Positions 8,599 through 17,815 of a DNA stretch of 64,000 nucleotides are shown piece by piece. The stretch covers positions 825,315-889,314 of the forward strand of contig NZ_MKQR01000026.1 in assembly GCF_001940455.1 (NCBI RefSeq), read 5' to 3'. Source of the DNA: Actinokineospora bangkokensis (GTDB lineage: Bacteria > Actinomycetota > Actinomycetes > Mycobacteriales > Pseudonocardiaceae). The notes beneath the pieces are model-generated. The model did no database searches and was not told where the DNA came from. It saw nothing but the letters and a program-made list of their open reading frames with translations. Every line of letters begins with the position of its first letter. Position 1 is the stretch's first letter. The position numbers and the translations under genes were made by a program.

Positions 8599-8805
8599 GG
8601 TGCGTCCCCAGGACGGTTTGCGCGCGTCCGTTCGGGGGTCCTAGCGTCGGGTCCACATCCCCGGAATGTCGTACCGCGGTCCTACCGTGCGTCCTGGGCC
8701 TACCATGGGGTCGTCGAACGCGTGTTCGACGGCCGGGCCCGGGGGCGGACGGGGCAGCAGCGCGAACGGCATCGACCGGGAGGTCGACCAGGAGGGGGGT
8801 CGCAG

Positions 8806-10179
8806 GTGGCGCTGACCGATGACCGGTCCATGCCGCCCGTGCCGACGGAGCAGCCCGGCGGGCGGATGCCGCCGCAGGACGAGGCGGCGGAGAAGAGCGT
8901 GCTCGGCGGCATGATGCTGTCCAAGGACGCCATCGCCGACGTCATCGAGCAGCTGCGGCCCGGCGACTTCTACCGCCCGAAGCACCAGACGATCTACGAC
9001 TGCATCCTCGACCTCTACGGCCGCGGCGAGCCCGCCGACCCGATCACCGTCTCGGCCGAGCTGGAGCGGCGCGGCGAGCTGATCCGCGTCGGCGGCCCGA
9101 ACTACCTGCACGACCTGATGTCGACGGTGCCCACCGCGGCCAACGCCGGGTACTACGCCGAGATCGTCGCGGAGAAGGCCATCCTGCGCCGTCTGGTGGA
9201 GGCGGGCACCCGGATCGTGCAGCTGGGCTACCAGGGCGCGGAGGGCGCGGACATCACCGAGGTGGTCGACCGCGCCCAGGCCTCGATCTACGACGTCACC
9301 GAGCGCAGCATGAGCGAGGACTACGTCGCGCTCGAGGAGCTGCTCCAGCCCACGATGGACGAGATCGACGCCATCGCCTCGCGCGGCGGCAACTCGCTCG
9401 GCATCCCCACCGGCTTCGCCGACCTCGACGAGATCACCAACGGCCTGCACCCGGGGCAGATGGTGATCGTGGCGGCCCGCCCCGGTGTCGGCAAGTCGAC
9501 CCTGGGCCTGGACTTCGCCCGCTCCTGCTCGATCGCGCACGGCATGACCAGCTGCATCTTCTCGCTGGAGATGAGCCGCACCGAGATCGTCATGCGGTTG
9601 CTCTCCGCCGAGGCCAAGATCCGCCTCGGCGACATGCGCGGCGGCCGGATGACCGACGACGACTGGACCCGGCTGGCCCGCAAGATGAGCGAGATCAGCG
9701 AGGCCCCGCTGTTCGTCGACGACTCGCCCAACCTGACGATGATGGAGATCCGGGCCAAGGCCCGCAGGCTCAAGCAGCGCCACGACCTCAAGCTGGTGGT
9801 GGTGGACTACATGCAGCTGATGACCTCGGGCAAGCGGGTGGAGTCCCGCCAGCAGGAGGTCTCGGAGTTCTCCCGCCAGCTCAAGCTGCTGGCCAAGGAG
9901 ATCGAGGTGCCGGTCATCGCCATCAGCCAGCTCAACCGCGGCCCCGAGCAGCGCACCGACAAGCGCCCGATGCTCTCCGACCTGCGCGAGTCCGGCTCCC
10001 TGGAGCAGGACGCCGACATGGTCATCCTCATCAACCGCCCGGACGCCTGGGAGCGCGACGACCCGCGCGCGGGCGAGGCCGACCTGATCCTGGCCAAGCA
10101 CCGCGCGGGCCCCACGGCCACCGTCGTGGTCGCCCACCAGCTGCACTACAGCCGCTTCGCCGACCTCGCCCAGGGCTGA
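8806..10179 (+). CDS. dnaB: Replicative DNA helicase DnaB
   Basis: The 457-residue protein shows the N-terminal DnaB domain (PQDEAAEKSVLGGMML to about residue 130) and the RecA-like ATPase with Walker A RPGVGKST (about 224), Walker B VVVDYMQLM (about 330), and the SDLRESGSLEQDAD motif near residue 390. It unwinds DNA as a hexameric ring at the fork. Unlike several mycobacterial DnaB proteins it contains no intein. The frame is open upstream to 8551, but GTG at 8806 has GGAGGGGGG 6 bp upstream and starts just before the conserved region, which leaves the DnaA-box region untranslated. Confidence 0.95.
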   Translation: MALTDDRSMPPVPTEQPGGRMPPQDEAAEKSVLGGMMLSKDAIADVIEQLRPGDFYRPKHQTIYDCILDLYGRGEPADPITVSAELERRGELIRVGGPNYLHDLMSTVPTAANAGYYAEIVAEKAILRRLVEAGTRIVQLGYQGAEGADITEVVDRAQASIYDVTERSMSEDYVALEELLQPTMDEIDAIASRGGNSLGIPTGFADLDEITNGLHPGQMVIVAARPGVGKSTLGLDFARSCSIAHGMTSCIFSLEMSRTEIVMRLLSAEAKIRLGDMRGGRMTDDDWTRLARKMSEISEAPLFVDDSPNLTMMEIRAKARRLKQRHDLKLVVVDYMQLMTSGKRVESRQQEVSEFSRQLKLLAKEIEVPVIAISQLNRGPEQRTDKRPMLSDLRESGSLEQDADMVILINRPDAWERDDPRAGEADLILAKHRAGPTATVVVAHQLHYSRFADLAQG

Positions 10180-10210
10180 CCGGCCCGCGCCGCCCCGGGT
10201 GGGCGGTGCG

Positions 10211-10252
10211 GCCGGGGCCCGGTGACCCGCGGAACACCGGTCCCGGGCCCAC
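10211..10252 (+). terminator. Possible dnaB terminator
   Basis: A GC-rich imperfect inverted repeat (CCGGGGCCCGGTG near 10213, CACCGGTCCCGGG near 10238) follows the dnaB stop by about 30 bp. One bulge, no T tract. Confidence 0.4.
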
Positions 10253-10263
10253 CCGTGGTACTT

Positions 10264-10281
10264 TGGTTTAAGATTCAACCA
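10264..10281. promoter_or_regulatory. Candidate operator before the extradiol dioxygenase gene
   Basis: TGGTTTAAGATTCAACCA has 5-bp inverted arms (TGGTT/AACCA) around an 8-base centre and is conspicuously AT-rich for this genome. It lies 16 bp before the ATG of the dioxygenase. Such genes are often controlled by MarR- or HxlR-type repressors. No regulator gene is adjacent here, so the factor would act from elsewhere. Confidence 0.4.
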
Positions 10282-10297
10282 ACCACGGGGAGCCGAG

Positions 10298-11092
10298 ATG
10301 ACCGCCGCGACGTCGAGCAGGCAGCCGGTGCTGTACCTGAGCCACGGGGCGCCGCCGCTGGCGGACGACCCGGTGTGGACGCGGCAGCTGGGGGAGTGGG
10401 CGGCGGGGTTGGGCAGGCCCACCGGGATCCTGGTGGTGTCGGCGCACTGGGAGGCGGACCCGCTGACCATCGGGGCGGTGGACACCGTGCCGCTGACCTA
10501 CGACTTCTGGGGCTTCCCCGAGCGGTACTACCAGGTCACCTACCCCGCGCCGGGGGCGCCGGAGCTGGCGGAGAAGGTCGGCGGGCTGCTGCGGTCGCAC
10601 GGCACCCCCGTGGCGCACGACCGGGAGCGGGGGCTGGACCACGGGGCCTACGTGCCGCTGGTGGAGATGTTCCCCGCGGCCGACGTCCCGGTCCTGCAGA
10701 TCTCCATGCCCACCCTGGACCCGGGGGAGCTGCTGGAGCTGGGCAGGCGGTTGGCGCCGCTGCGGGACGAGGGCGTGCTGATCATCGGCAGCGGGTTCTT
10801 CACCCACAACCTGCGCGCGGTCGACTTCGGGCTGGGCGCCGGGCACGCGCCGCCGTCGTGGTCGGCGGAGTTCGACGACTGGGGCAACCGGGCGCTGGCG
10901 GACGGGGACGTCGACGGGCTGGTCGACTTCCTGCACAAGGCGCCCGCGGCCCGGCTGGCGCACCCGAGGACCGAGCACTTCGCGCCGCTGTTCGTGGCCC
11001 TCGGGGCGACCCTGGACGCCCCCGGGGAGCGGCGGTCGGTGATCGACGGCTTCTGGTTCGGGTTGGCCAAGCGGTCCTGGCAGTTCGACTGA
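10298..11092 (+). CDS. Class III extradiol ring-cleavage dioxygenase (YgiD/LigB-type, 4,5-DOPA dioxygenase-like)
   Basis: The 264-residue enzyme has the iron-ligand motifs of this family: LSHGAPPL near residue 14, VVSAHWE near 46, and GLDHGAYVPL near 110, plus GSGFFTHNLR near 167. Bacterial YgiD opens the ring of catechols such as L-DOPA to give a muconic-semialdehyde product; the physiological substrate in actinomycetes is not established. Cytoplasmic, no signal peptide. It stands alone between dnaB and a convergent secreted-protein gene, with its own promoter region and a strong terminator. ATG 10298 has GGGGAG upstream. Confidence 0.85.
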   Translation: MTAATSSRQPVLYLSHGAPPLADDPVWTRQLGEWAAGLGRPTGILVVSAHWEADPLTIGAVDTVPLTYDFWGFPERYYQVTYPAPGAPELAEKVGGLLRSHGTPVAHDRERGLDHGAYVPLVEMFPAADVPVLQISMPTLDPGELLELGRRLAPLRDEGVLIIGSGFFTHNLRAVDFGLGAGHAPPSWSAEFDDWGNRALADGDVDGLVDFLHKAPAARLAHPRTEHFAPLFVALGATLDAPGERRSVIDGFWFGLAKRSWQFD

Positions 11093-11126
11093 GCGGTCGG
11101 GGTTCGCCCGCGGGGGCGGGGGACGC

Positions 11127-11164
11127 CCGAAGGCCCCCGGGACGGGTGTCCCGGGGGCCTTCGG
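11127..11164. terminator. Bidirectional terminator between the dioxygenase and chaplin-like genes
   Basis: CCGAAGGCCCCCGGGA (11127-11142) and its exact complement (11149-11164) form a 16-bp stem with a 6-base loop in the convergent gap, 34 bp after one stop and 18 bp from the other. Confidence 0.8.
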
Positions 11165-11182
11165 CTTCTCGTGGACCGGTGG

Positions 11183-14100
11183 TCAGTCGATCGCGGGGAA
11201 GTGGCCGAACAGGTCGGCCAGCTTGGACTGGGTGTCGGTCAGGGAGGTGAGGGCCGACCCGCCAGTCGCGGGGAGGGTGTGCACCTCCGGGGCCTCGAAG
11301 AGGTTCCCGGAGAACACGCCCGCGGCGGGGACCAGGCCGGGCATGGCCGGGGTCTGCGCGCGGGAGCCGGTGGCGCGGCCGGTCAGGCCGGAGACGCCGG
11401 GGAGGGTGCCGGAGACCAGGCCGCCGGTGGCACCGCCGACCAGGTTGCCGGTGGGCAGCGCGCCGGTCAGGTTGCCGGTCGGCAGGGCACCGGTCAGGTT
11501 CCCGGTGGGCAGGCCGCCCGCCAGGTTCCCGGTCGGCAGGGCACCGGTCAGGTTGCCGGTGGGCAGGCCGCCCGCCAGGTTCCCGGTCGGCAGGGCGCCC
11601 GTGAGGTTGCCGGTGGGCAGGGCGGCCAGGCCGGTCAGCGGGTTGACCGCCGGGCGCTCGGCGCGGGCGCCGACGCCGTTGCCCGCCAGGCCGTTCACCG
11701 GCAGACCGCCGAGCAGGCCGGTGACCTGCGGCAGGCCACCCAGCAGGGCGCCCGCGGGCAGGCCCGCGACCGGGGCGGCGCGGTGGGCGGCCAGCACCGT
11801 CGGCGCCTTGGTCAGCGGCAGCGCGCCCTCGACCGGCAGCGACAGCGGCTGCTGGTCCTGGTCGCCCACCTGCACGTCGGAGGTGTGGGTGGCGTCGGTG
11901 ACGGCGTCGGCCAGGATCTCCAGGGGGACGTCGTAGATCGGCGCGTCGACCTTGACCGGCAGCACGCCGCGCAGGCCGGAGAGGTCGCTCGACTCGCCGC
12001 TGGTCTCGGAGTGCCCGCCCACGGTGCCCCCGGTGGTGTTGTCCGAGGTGGCGGCGGCCTGGGAGGCGATGGCGGCGATGGCGTCGCCGTGCGCCTGGGC
12101 CAGCACCGCGGCCGGGACGTCCAGCAGGTTGCCGGAGAGGAACCCGCCGTCGCCGGTGGTGGTGATGTCGCCACCGGAGGAGCCGGTGGTCGACGAGGTG
12201 GACTCGGCGCTGCTCTGGCCGCCGACGGCCGCGGCGCTGATGCCCATGGCCTGCACGATCGGCAGCAGCGCCGGGCTGATCACGTTGCCCGAGATGGTGC
12301 CCGACTCGCCGGAGGTGGTGGCGGCGCCCGCCGCGGTGGTGTCGGTGAGGTTGGTGGCGGTGCTGGTGCCCTTGCCCAGCGCCGCGACCGAGTCGCCGAA
12401 GACCTGGGCGGCGGAGGCGATCGGGGCGGAGATGATGTTGCCCGAGCCGGTGCCGCCGGTGCCGTCGGTGGTCGCCTCGGCGCCGGAGGTGGTCGTGGTG
12501 GTGTTCGCGGCCTCGGCGGAGCCGATGCCGCCGACCACGCCGTTGGCGCCGAAGACCTGGACCGGCAGGGCGCCGGGGGCCTGGGCGAGGTTGCCGGAGA
12601 GCACGCCGCCGATGCCCGAGCCGCGCGAGTAGCCGCCCGCGGTGGTGGTGTTGTCCAGCTCGGTGGCCGACTTGGTGCGCGACACCGCGCCGAGGGCGTT
12701 GCCGAACACCTGGACCGGGGTGGCCAGGGGGGCCTGCACCAGGTTGGCGCCGAGCACCGCGCCGTCGTCGGCGGTGTTGTTGTCGCCGCCCGCCGCGGTC
12801 TCCTTGTCCTCGGAGCCGGTGACCTCGGTGGTCGACAGCGCGCCGCCGACGTTGCCGATGGTCTCGACCGGGACCGCGATCGGCACGATCGCGCCGTTGC
12901 CGCCGCCGATCGAGTCGTCGCCGGTGGTGGCGGTGTCGCCGCCCGCGCCGGTGGTGATGGTGTTGGCGCAGTTCACCAGGCCGGTGCCCGCCACGGCGGC
13001 ACCGGTGCCGCAGGCGTCGACCGGGCCCGCCACCGGGGTGGAGACCAGGGCGCCGCCGAGGACGCTGTCGTGGCCGCGGGTGCGCGAGGCGCCGCCCGCC
13101 GAGGCGGTGACGTCGTTGGTGTCGTCCGCGGTGGACTTGCCGATGACGGTGGCGACCGAGCCGATGACGTCGACCGGGGTGCCGACCGGCAGGGTGCCGA
13201 TGCCGCCGGAGATGACCCCGCCCTGGCCGTCGGAGCGGTTGCCGCCGCCCGCCACGGCCGAGGTCTCGGAGGTGCAGGTGGCGTTGGTGATGGTCACCGC
13301 GCCGCCGGAGGTGCAGTCGACGGTGGTCGGGGCGGCGGCCGCGGGCTGCAGGATGTTGCCCGAGAGCACCGCGTCCGGCGCGTAGGTGTGCACGTAGGTG
13401 GGGTTGCCCGCGAAGTCGGGCTCGGTGGCCCCGGCCTGGGCGCCCGCGGTGTTGGCCGACTCGGCGTTGGCGATGCCGACCAGGCCGATGGCCTGCCCGG
13501 TGGCGTGCACCGGCAGCGCGACCGGCAGCGCGGCGGCGTTGCCCGAGGCGACGCCCTCCTGGCCGTTGGTGACGACGACGCCGCCGGAGGTGGCCGAGGA
13601 GGCGGTGGTGGAGTTGGCGTCGGCCTTGCCCAGGCCCGCGATGGCGTTGCCGTTGAGCTGCACCGGGGTGGCCGCGTGCACGGCGCCCGCGTTGCCCGCG
13701 AGCACGCCCTGCTGCCCGCTGGTCTTCAGCGAGCCGCCCGCGACGGCCTCCTGGGTGGCGGTGTTGTTGGTGGAGGCGTCGCCGATGAGGCCGACGGCGT
13801 TGCCGGTGACCTGGACCGGGGCGGCCCAGTCGAGGGCGAGGACGTTGCCCGCGAGGCTGTCGCCGGAGCCGTCGGTCTGGATCGGGGAGGCCTGGCCCGC
13901 GGTCTGGGTCGAGGTGTTGTCGACGTGGACGTCGCCGCCGAGGGCGATGGCGTTGCCGGAGATGTCGACCGGGACGGTCAGGTCGCCGACGACCTTGTTG
14001 CCGCGCAGCAGGCCGCCATCGCCGTCGAGCGCCGCCGCCTTCTCGGTGACGCCGTTGGCGACCGGGGCCAGCGCGCCCAGCAGGCGGTCGCCGCCGGGCA

Positions 14101-14365
14101 GCTGCTCGATGACCTCGCTCGGGCTGATCGAGAGGGTGCGGTTGACCGACGGGACGTCCAGCTGCCCCAGCGGGGTGCCGATGGCGTTGTTGTCGATGTG
14201 GATGGGGACGGTGATCGTCGCGTCCAGCGCGGAGGCCGGCCGGTCGGGGTTGACGTCCTCGTCTGCGGAAGCGATGCCAGTGCCCAGCATCAGCAAACCA
14301 CCGGTGAAGAGCGCGGTCTGGAGTCCGCGCTTCGCCCAGGTCTGCATCCTGTGGTTCTCCTTCAT
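11183..14365 (-). CDS. Giant secreted chaplin-like repeat protein
   Basis: The 1060-residue protein has a Sec signal peptide (MQTWAKRGLQ, hydrophobic core, GIASA). Residues about 50-830 hold 12-14 degenerate units of roughly 55-60 residues with the pattern SGN-x5-P-x2-PV-x-V-x-GNA-x4-G, then a Thr/Ser/Asn/Asp stretch. This is the signature of the chaplin domain (short amyloid-forming surface proteins of Streptomyces aerial hyphae), here strung together. One unit keeps the two chaplin Cys residues (DACGTG...NCANT). A 9-residue LPTGNLTGA-type tandem repeat (916-978) follows. LPATGG occurs at 1031-1036 but no hydrophobic or basic tail follows, so sortase anchoring is doubtful. Likely a hydrophobic cell-surface structural protein. 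The ATG at 14347 (AAGGAG 9 bp upstream) is an alternative start. Confidence 0.75.
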   Translation of the reverse strand: MKENHRMQTWAKRGLQTALFTGGLLMLGTGIASADEDVNPDRPASALDATITVPIHIDNNAIGTPLGQLDVPSVNRTLSISPSEVIEQLPGGDRLLGALAPVANGVTEKAAALDGDGGLLRGNKVVGDLTVPVDISGNAIALGGDVHVDNTSTQTAGQASPIQTDGSGDSLAGNVLALDWAAPVQVTGNAVGLIGDASTNNTATQEAVAGGSLKTSGQQGVLAGNAGAVHAATPVQLNGNAIAGLGKADANSTTASSATSGGVVVTNGQEGVASGNAAALPVALPVHATGQAIGLVGIANAESANTAGAQAGATEPDFAGNPTYVHTYAPDAVLSGNILQPAAAAPTTVDCTSGGAVTITNATCTSETSAVAGGGNRSDGQGGVISGGIGTLPVGTPVDVIGSVATVIGKSTADDTNDVTASAGGASRTRGHDSVLGGALVSTPVAGPVDACGTGAAVAGTGLVNCANTITTGAGGDTATTGDDSIGGGNGAIVPIAVPVETIGNVGGALSTTEVTGSEDKETAAGGDNNTADDGAVLGANLVQAPLATPVQVFGNALGAVSRTKSATELDNTTTAGGYSRGSGIGGVLSGNLAQAPGALPVQVFGANGVVGGIGSAEAANTTTTTSGAEATTDGTGGTGSGNIISAPIASAAQVFGDSVAALGKGTSTATNLTDTTAAGAATTSGESGTISGNVISPALLPIVQAMGISAAAVGGQSSAESTSSTTGSSGGDITTTGDGGFLSGNLLDVPAAVLAQAHGDAIAAIASQAAATSDNTTGGTVGGHSETSGESSDLSGLRGVLPVKVDAPIYDVPLEILADAVTDATHTSDVQVGDQDQQPLSLPVEGALPLTKAPTVLAAHRAAPVAGLPAGALLGGLPQVTGLLGGLPVNGLAGNGVGARAERPAVNPLTGLAALPTGNLTGALPTGNLAGGLPTGNLTGALPTGNLAGGLPTGNLTGALPTGNLTGALPTGNLVGGATGGLVSGTLPGVSGLTGRATGSRAQTPAMPGLVPAAGVFSGNLFEAPEVHTLPATGGSALTSLTDTQSKLADLFGHFPAID
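11432..11620 (-). repeat. 27-bp tandem repeat encoding seven LPTGNLxGx units
   Basis: Seven in-frame copies of a 27-bp unit encode LPTGNL followed by TGA, AGG or VGG, alternating in the first five copies. Near-identity at the DNA level implies recent expansion or gene conversion, so copy number may vary between strains. Confidence 0.85.
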
Positions 14366-14533
14366 CGTGTTTCCCCTCCGAGGGGAGGGGTTTCCCTGGC
14401 GGGAGGTGCACGGGCGGCAGCCGGTGTGGATCGGGGCGGCTGCGCCCGCAGGGGCGTCGCGGGGTGGGACCCCGCGGGTGTGGCTGTGCGCGGCGCGGTC
14501 GGGCGCGAGGCACCGGTGCGACCGCGCGGCGGA

Positions 14534-15322
14534 TCAGTCGGGGGTGACCCCGGGCTGCGCGGCGGCGGTGGCGGGCAGCAGGTCGGAGTCGGTGCGCGGG
14601 GCGCGGGCAGGCACCAGGGCGGTGTCGGCCGGGATCTCGGCGAGCAGGCCGAGCGAGGGCGCGTCGGCGCCGGAACCGCTGGTGTGCCCCGGGTTCACCG
14701 GCGCGGGCGCGGTGAGCGGGGACGGCTGGGGGGTGCGCGGCTCGGGCCGCGGCGGCGCGGCCGGGGCGGGCTCCGGGCGCTCGACGACGGGGGCGGCGAG
14801 CGGCGCGGGCGCGGTGCGCTCGGCGGCCGGGGTCGGCACGGCGGCGAGCGCGGTGAGGGGGGCCGGGGTCGTCAGCGCGGCGGGCCGCGGCGCCGTGGGC
14901 GCGGGCTCGACCGGCGCGGGGGTCGGGAGCGGCGCGGGCACGGGCAGCGGGACCGGGGGCAGGGCGGGCCGGAGCACCGCGGGCGGGGTCAGGTGCGCGG
15001 CGGCGTCGTCGACGGCGTGGCCGAAGTCCGCCAGGGCGGCCTGGGCCTGCGCCGGGTCGAGCAGGCGGCTGAGTCCGTCGCGCAGGCCCTCGACCAGGGC
15101 GGCGCCATCGGGCAGGCGGAGCGCGGGGGCGCCCGGCTCGGCGGGCCCCGCGGCGTCGGCAGAAGCGGCGGAGGCAGCTGAGGCGGCGCTGTCGGCGCTG
15201 GCGGACCCGGTGGACAGGGCCCACGCCGCGGCGGTGCACGCGGCGGTGCCGCCGACGACCAGCAGCGCGCGGGACAGCACGCGCCGCAGCCGTGCGGTCG
15301 TCCCCCTGTGCAGCTGGCCCAC
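14534..15322 (-). CDS. Secreted Ala/Pro-rich protein, unknown function
   Basis: The 262-residue protein has an N-terminal basic stretch with a hydrophobic segment (about 17-40) and GSASAD as likely cleavage site. Then comes an Ala-rich region, a short helical part (about 68-110, DGAALVEGLRDGLSRLLDPAQ) and a long Pro/Ala/Val/Thr-rich disordered tail. No domain recognised. It precedes the chaplin-like gene on the same strand, with 168 bp between, and could be co-expressed as another surface protein. GTG start at 15322 with only a weak Shine-Dalgarno, so the start is uncertain. Confidence 0.6.
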   Translation of the reverse strand: MGQLHRGTTARLRRVLSRALLVVGGTAACTAAAWALSTGSASADSAASAASAASADAAGPAEPGAPALRLPDGAALVEGLRDGLSRLLDPAQAQAALADFGHAVDDAAAHLTPPAVLRPALPPVPLPVPAPLPTPAPVEPAPTAPRPAALTTPAPLTALAAVPTPAAERTAPAPLAAPVVERPEPAPAAPPRPEPRTPQPSPLTAPAPVNPGHTSGSGADAPSLGLLAEIPADTALVPARAPRTDSDLLPATAAAQPGVTPD

Positions 15323-15528
15323 GATGCGGTTGCCCTCGACTCTCCCGGTGCGGTGGTGCGCACGGCGGCCGGTCGGTCACCGTCCGTGCCGGGAGGACAC
15401 TTCCACCAGGGCCGCGGCAAAAGCGAGTTCGACGGGGAGTAGTCACCTCATCGTGTGATCAGCACAGTGTGTTTCCACAGCTCACCGAGAGTGCTCATCT
15501 CCAGGTCGCCCCGGGCGCGCCCGCGCAG

Positions 15529-15537
15529 TTGTCCACA
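15529..15537 (+). promoter_or_regulatory. Isolated DnaA box TTGTCCACA
   Basis: Exact 9-mer in the gap (15323-15545) between two minus-strand genes, 8 bp past the stop of the beta-helix gene. No other feature is apparent in this gap. Confidence 0.5.
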
Positions 15538-15545
15538 GGTGGGGA

Positions 15546-17753
15546 TCACCCGCGCTTGAGCACCCGGGTCGCGCCCGCGGCGACGGTGGTGGCGAGGATC
15601 CAGCCCACGGCGATCAGCGTGCCCGCGATCCACTGCGACGGGCCGGTCATCTTCCACATGTTGTCCTGGCCCAGGTCGATGATGGGCAGGAGCAGGTCGG
15701 TGACCAGCAGCGGCGCGTTCCACACCGGCTCGGTGTCGGTGTTCAGCCGCTGCATCCGGTGCCCGGCGAACCACAGCAGCCCGACGCCCCAGAACCCGGC
15801 CAGCCACACGATCGCCAGCCAGGGCCGGTAGCCGTAGCCGACCGTGAACTCCTGCAGCCTGCCCCAGACCTGCCCGGCCCAGTGCAGCTCGGAGTACCGG
15901 CGGCGCTGCCGCTCCACCTGCACGACCTGCGCCATCTCCTCCTCCCCGCCCTGGGAGTAGACCGCGGCCAGCTGCTCGTACGGGCCCGGCGCGAAGTCCG
16001 GCTGCACCGCCCGCAGCCACGCCAGCCGCTGCCGCACCGACACCTCCGGCACGGCGCTGATGGCGGAGTAGGTGAAGTCCTCCAGCAGCACGCCCCCGCG
16101 CGCGGCCCACAGCCCCGGCCCGTCGACGACCGAGGCGGCGGTGGCCCGGGACAGGTTCACCAGCCCGGCGGGCGGGCGGCCCGGCCGGAACAGCAGCACG
16201 AGCTCCTGGGTGCTGAGCCCGTAGGCCTGCAGCGCCTTCTCCGGGACCGGGTGGCCGGGCTTGGTGGCGCCGCCGAGGCGGGCGCCCGCGAAGGTGACCC
16301 GCTTGCCCACCTCGGCCAGCCGCACCCGCACCCCGCCGGTGGCCCGGAACCCGCGGCTGCACAGCAGGTCCTTGCCGATGGTGGCGACCCTGGCGTCCAG
16401 CGACGGCTTCACGGTGCCCTCGGGGCGCAGCCGCGGCTTGATCAACCAGGCGCCGGAGCAGTCGAGGCTGGAGCCGATCGTGGCGTTCTGCAACCGCACC
16501 GACCCGCTGATGCGCGCGCGGCGCAGGAACAGCGTGCCGCCCACGCGCAGCCGGTCCGCGAACAGCGCGTCGCGGCCCGCTGCGCGCAGCCGGGCGCGGG
16601 ACAGGCTGGCGCTGCCGTGCACCACGCCGTCGACCAACCGCACCTGCCCGTAGGCGCGCAGCGCGCCCTGCGGCCTGCCGCGCACCGGTCCGCGCGCCTC
16701 GACGTCGCCCAGCACCTCGACGCCGTCCGCGACGAGCGCGAGGGGCACGGTGTCCTCCGCCCGGCCCTCGGCGAACGCCCGCGCCAGGTCCGCGGCGTCC
16801 TCGGGGTGGCCGAGGACGGCGCCGGAGAGCAGCAGGTGCCCGCCGATGTGCGCGCCGCGCAGGCCGACCGCGCCGCGGGCGGTGAAGCCGCGGTCGAGGC
16901 GCAGGTCGCCCTCGACGCGCACCCGGTCGGCGTCGAGCAGGGTGGCCTCGGCGTCGGGGACGTGCACCAGCACCCGGCTGCCGCGGGCAGGCGGGTCGGT
17001 GAGCCGGGCGGTGCTGAACACCGCGTCGCCGCCCACGCGCGCGCCCGCGAACCGGACCGTGCCCGCGGCGCTGAACCCGTTGTCGCAGTGCAGGCTGTCG
17101 GTGACGGTCAGGCCGGTGGCCTCCAGCGCGGTGCCGCCGGGGTTGCGCAGCTCGGCGTCGGACAGGTGCAGGCCGCCGCCGACGTCCGCGCCGGAGAGCA
17201 GCAGCTCCCCGTCGACCTCCAGCGCCACCGCCTGCACCGAGCCGGAGGTCCGCAGCCGCTCCGCGCGCAGCGCCACGCCCTCGGGGTGGTGCAGGGCGGC
17301 GCCGGACAGCCGCAGCGTCCCGGCGATGGTGGCGTCGGTGAGGTCGACCACACCGGTGCACCGGAAGCCCAGCTCCAGGCGCAGGTCGCTGCCGACGCGC
17401 AGGTTGCGCCCGCGCAGCCCGGGGACCTCGCAGCCGCGCAGGTTCAGCGCCACCAGCTGCGCCATGCGCAGGTCGAGCGGGCGCTCGAAGGCGCACCCGT
17501 GCAGGCTCACCAGGTGCCCGACGGTGCGCCCCTCCAGCTCGAACTCGCCGGTCACCAGCGCGTTGTCCACGCGCAGGGCGGGCATGGCGCCCTCGTCGAG
17601 GGGGTAGGCGCCGAGCAGCAGCCCGGTGAGCAGTTCCCCGCGCACGGACCGGTCCGCGCGCCCGGCGAGGTCGACGGCGGTGCCGGTGGCGAAGGCCGCC
17701 CGCACCTCCCGCTCGGTGTCCGTGAGCTGAGCTGGCGGGATGCGGGCCGTCAC
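15546..17753 (-). CDS. Pentapeptide-like beta-helix protein with C-terminal membrane helices
   Basis: The 735-residue protein has a short N-terminal region (to about 60), then many irregular repeats of the type G-x-L-x-L-x-G-A-x-V/I-G-G (e.g. GGGLHLSDAEL, GGHLLLSGAVLG, GGTLFLRRARI), typical of a right-handed beta-helix, to about residue 520. After a linker helix come three C-terminal hydrophobic segments (about 645-730). Similar Streptomyces proteins are labelled 'membrane-associated oxidoreductase', but no redox motif is visible here and I would not propagate that. Likely a membrane-tethered cytoplasmic scaffold; function unknown. GTG start at 17753, divergent from the AI-2E gene. Confidence 0.7.
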   Translation of the reverse strand: MTARIPPAQLTDTEREVRAAFATGTAVDLAGRADRSVRGELLTGLLLGAYPLDEGAMPALRVDNALVTGEFELEGRTVGHLVSLHGCAFERPLDLRMAQLVALNLRGCEVPGLRGRNLRVGSDLRLELGFRCTGVVDLTDATIAGTLRLSGAALHHPEGVALRAERLRTSGSVQAVALEVDGELLLSGADVGGGLHLSDAELRNPGGTALEATGLTVTDSLHCDNGFSAAGTVRFAGARVGGDAVFSTARLTDPPARGSRVLVHVPDAEATLLDADRVRVEGDLRLDRGFTARGAVGLRGAHIGGHLLLSGAVLGHPEDAADLARAFAEGRAEDTVPLALVADGVEVLGDVEARGPVRGRPQGALRAYGQVRLVDGVVHGSASLSRARLRAAGRDALFADRLRVGGTLFLRRARISGSVRLQNATIGSSLDCSGAWLIKPRLRPEGTVKPSLDARVATIGKDLLCSRGFRATGGVRVRLAEVGKRVTFAGARLGGATKPGHPVPEKALQAYGLSTQELVLLFRPGRPPAGLVNLSRATAASVVDGPGLWAARGGVLLEDFTYSAISAVPEVSVRQRLAWLRAVQPDFAPGPYEQLAAVYSQGGEEEMAQVVQVERQRRRYSELHWAGQVWGRLQEFTVGYGYRPWLAIVWLAGFWGVGLLWFAGHRMQRLNTDTEPVWNAPLLVTDLLLPIIDLGQDNMWKMTGPSQWIAGTLIAVGWILATTVAAGATRVLKRG

Positions 17754-17815
17754 ACCCCCATCAGATCAGACGGAGTGATCGGCACGCGGGGGTTCCGGCC
17801 GATACCGTTGTGGCG

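Noticed and set aside
8806-10179. Intein in dnaB
   Set aside because: The ATPase domain is continuous and of normal length.
11261-11276. LPATGG near the chaplin-like C-terminus as a sortase signal
   Set aside because: No hydrophobic segment or basic tail follows; the last 25 residues are hydrophilic.
10800-15446. Very long open frames in other registers and on both strands across the chaplin-like gene
   Set aside because: They arise from GC-rich repetitive codons. Their translations are low-complexity Arg/Gly/His strings without domains, and they overlap a frame with signal peptide, repeats and terminator.
15546-17753. 'Membrane-associated oxidoreductase' label for the beta-helix protein
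   Set aside because: No nucleotide-binding or redox motif is visible; the repeats are pentapeptide/beta-helix-like.
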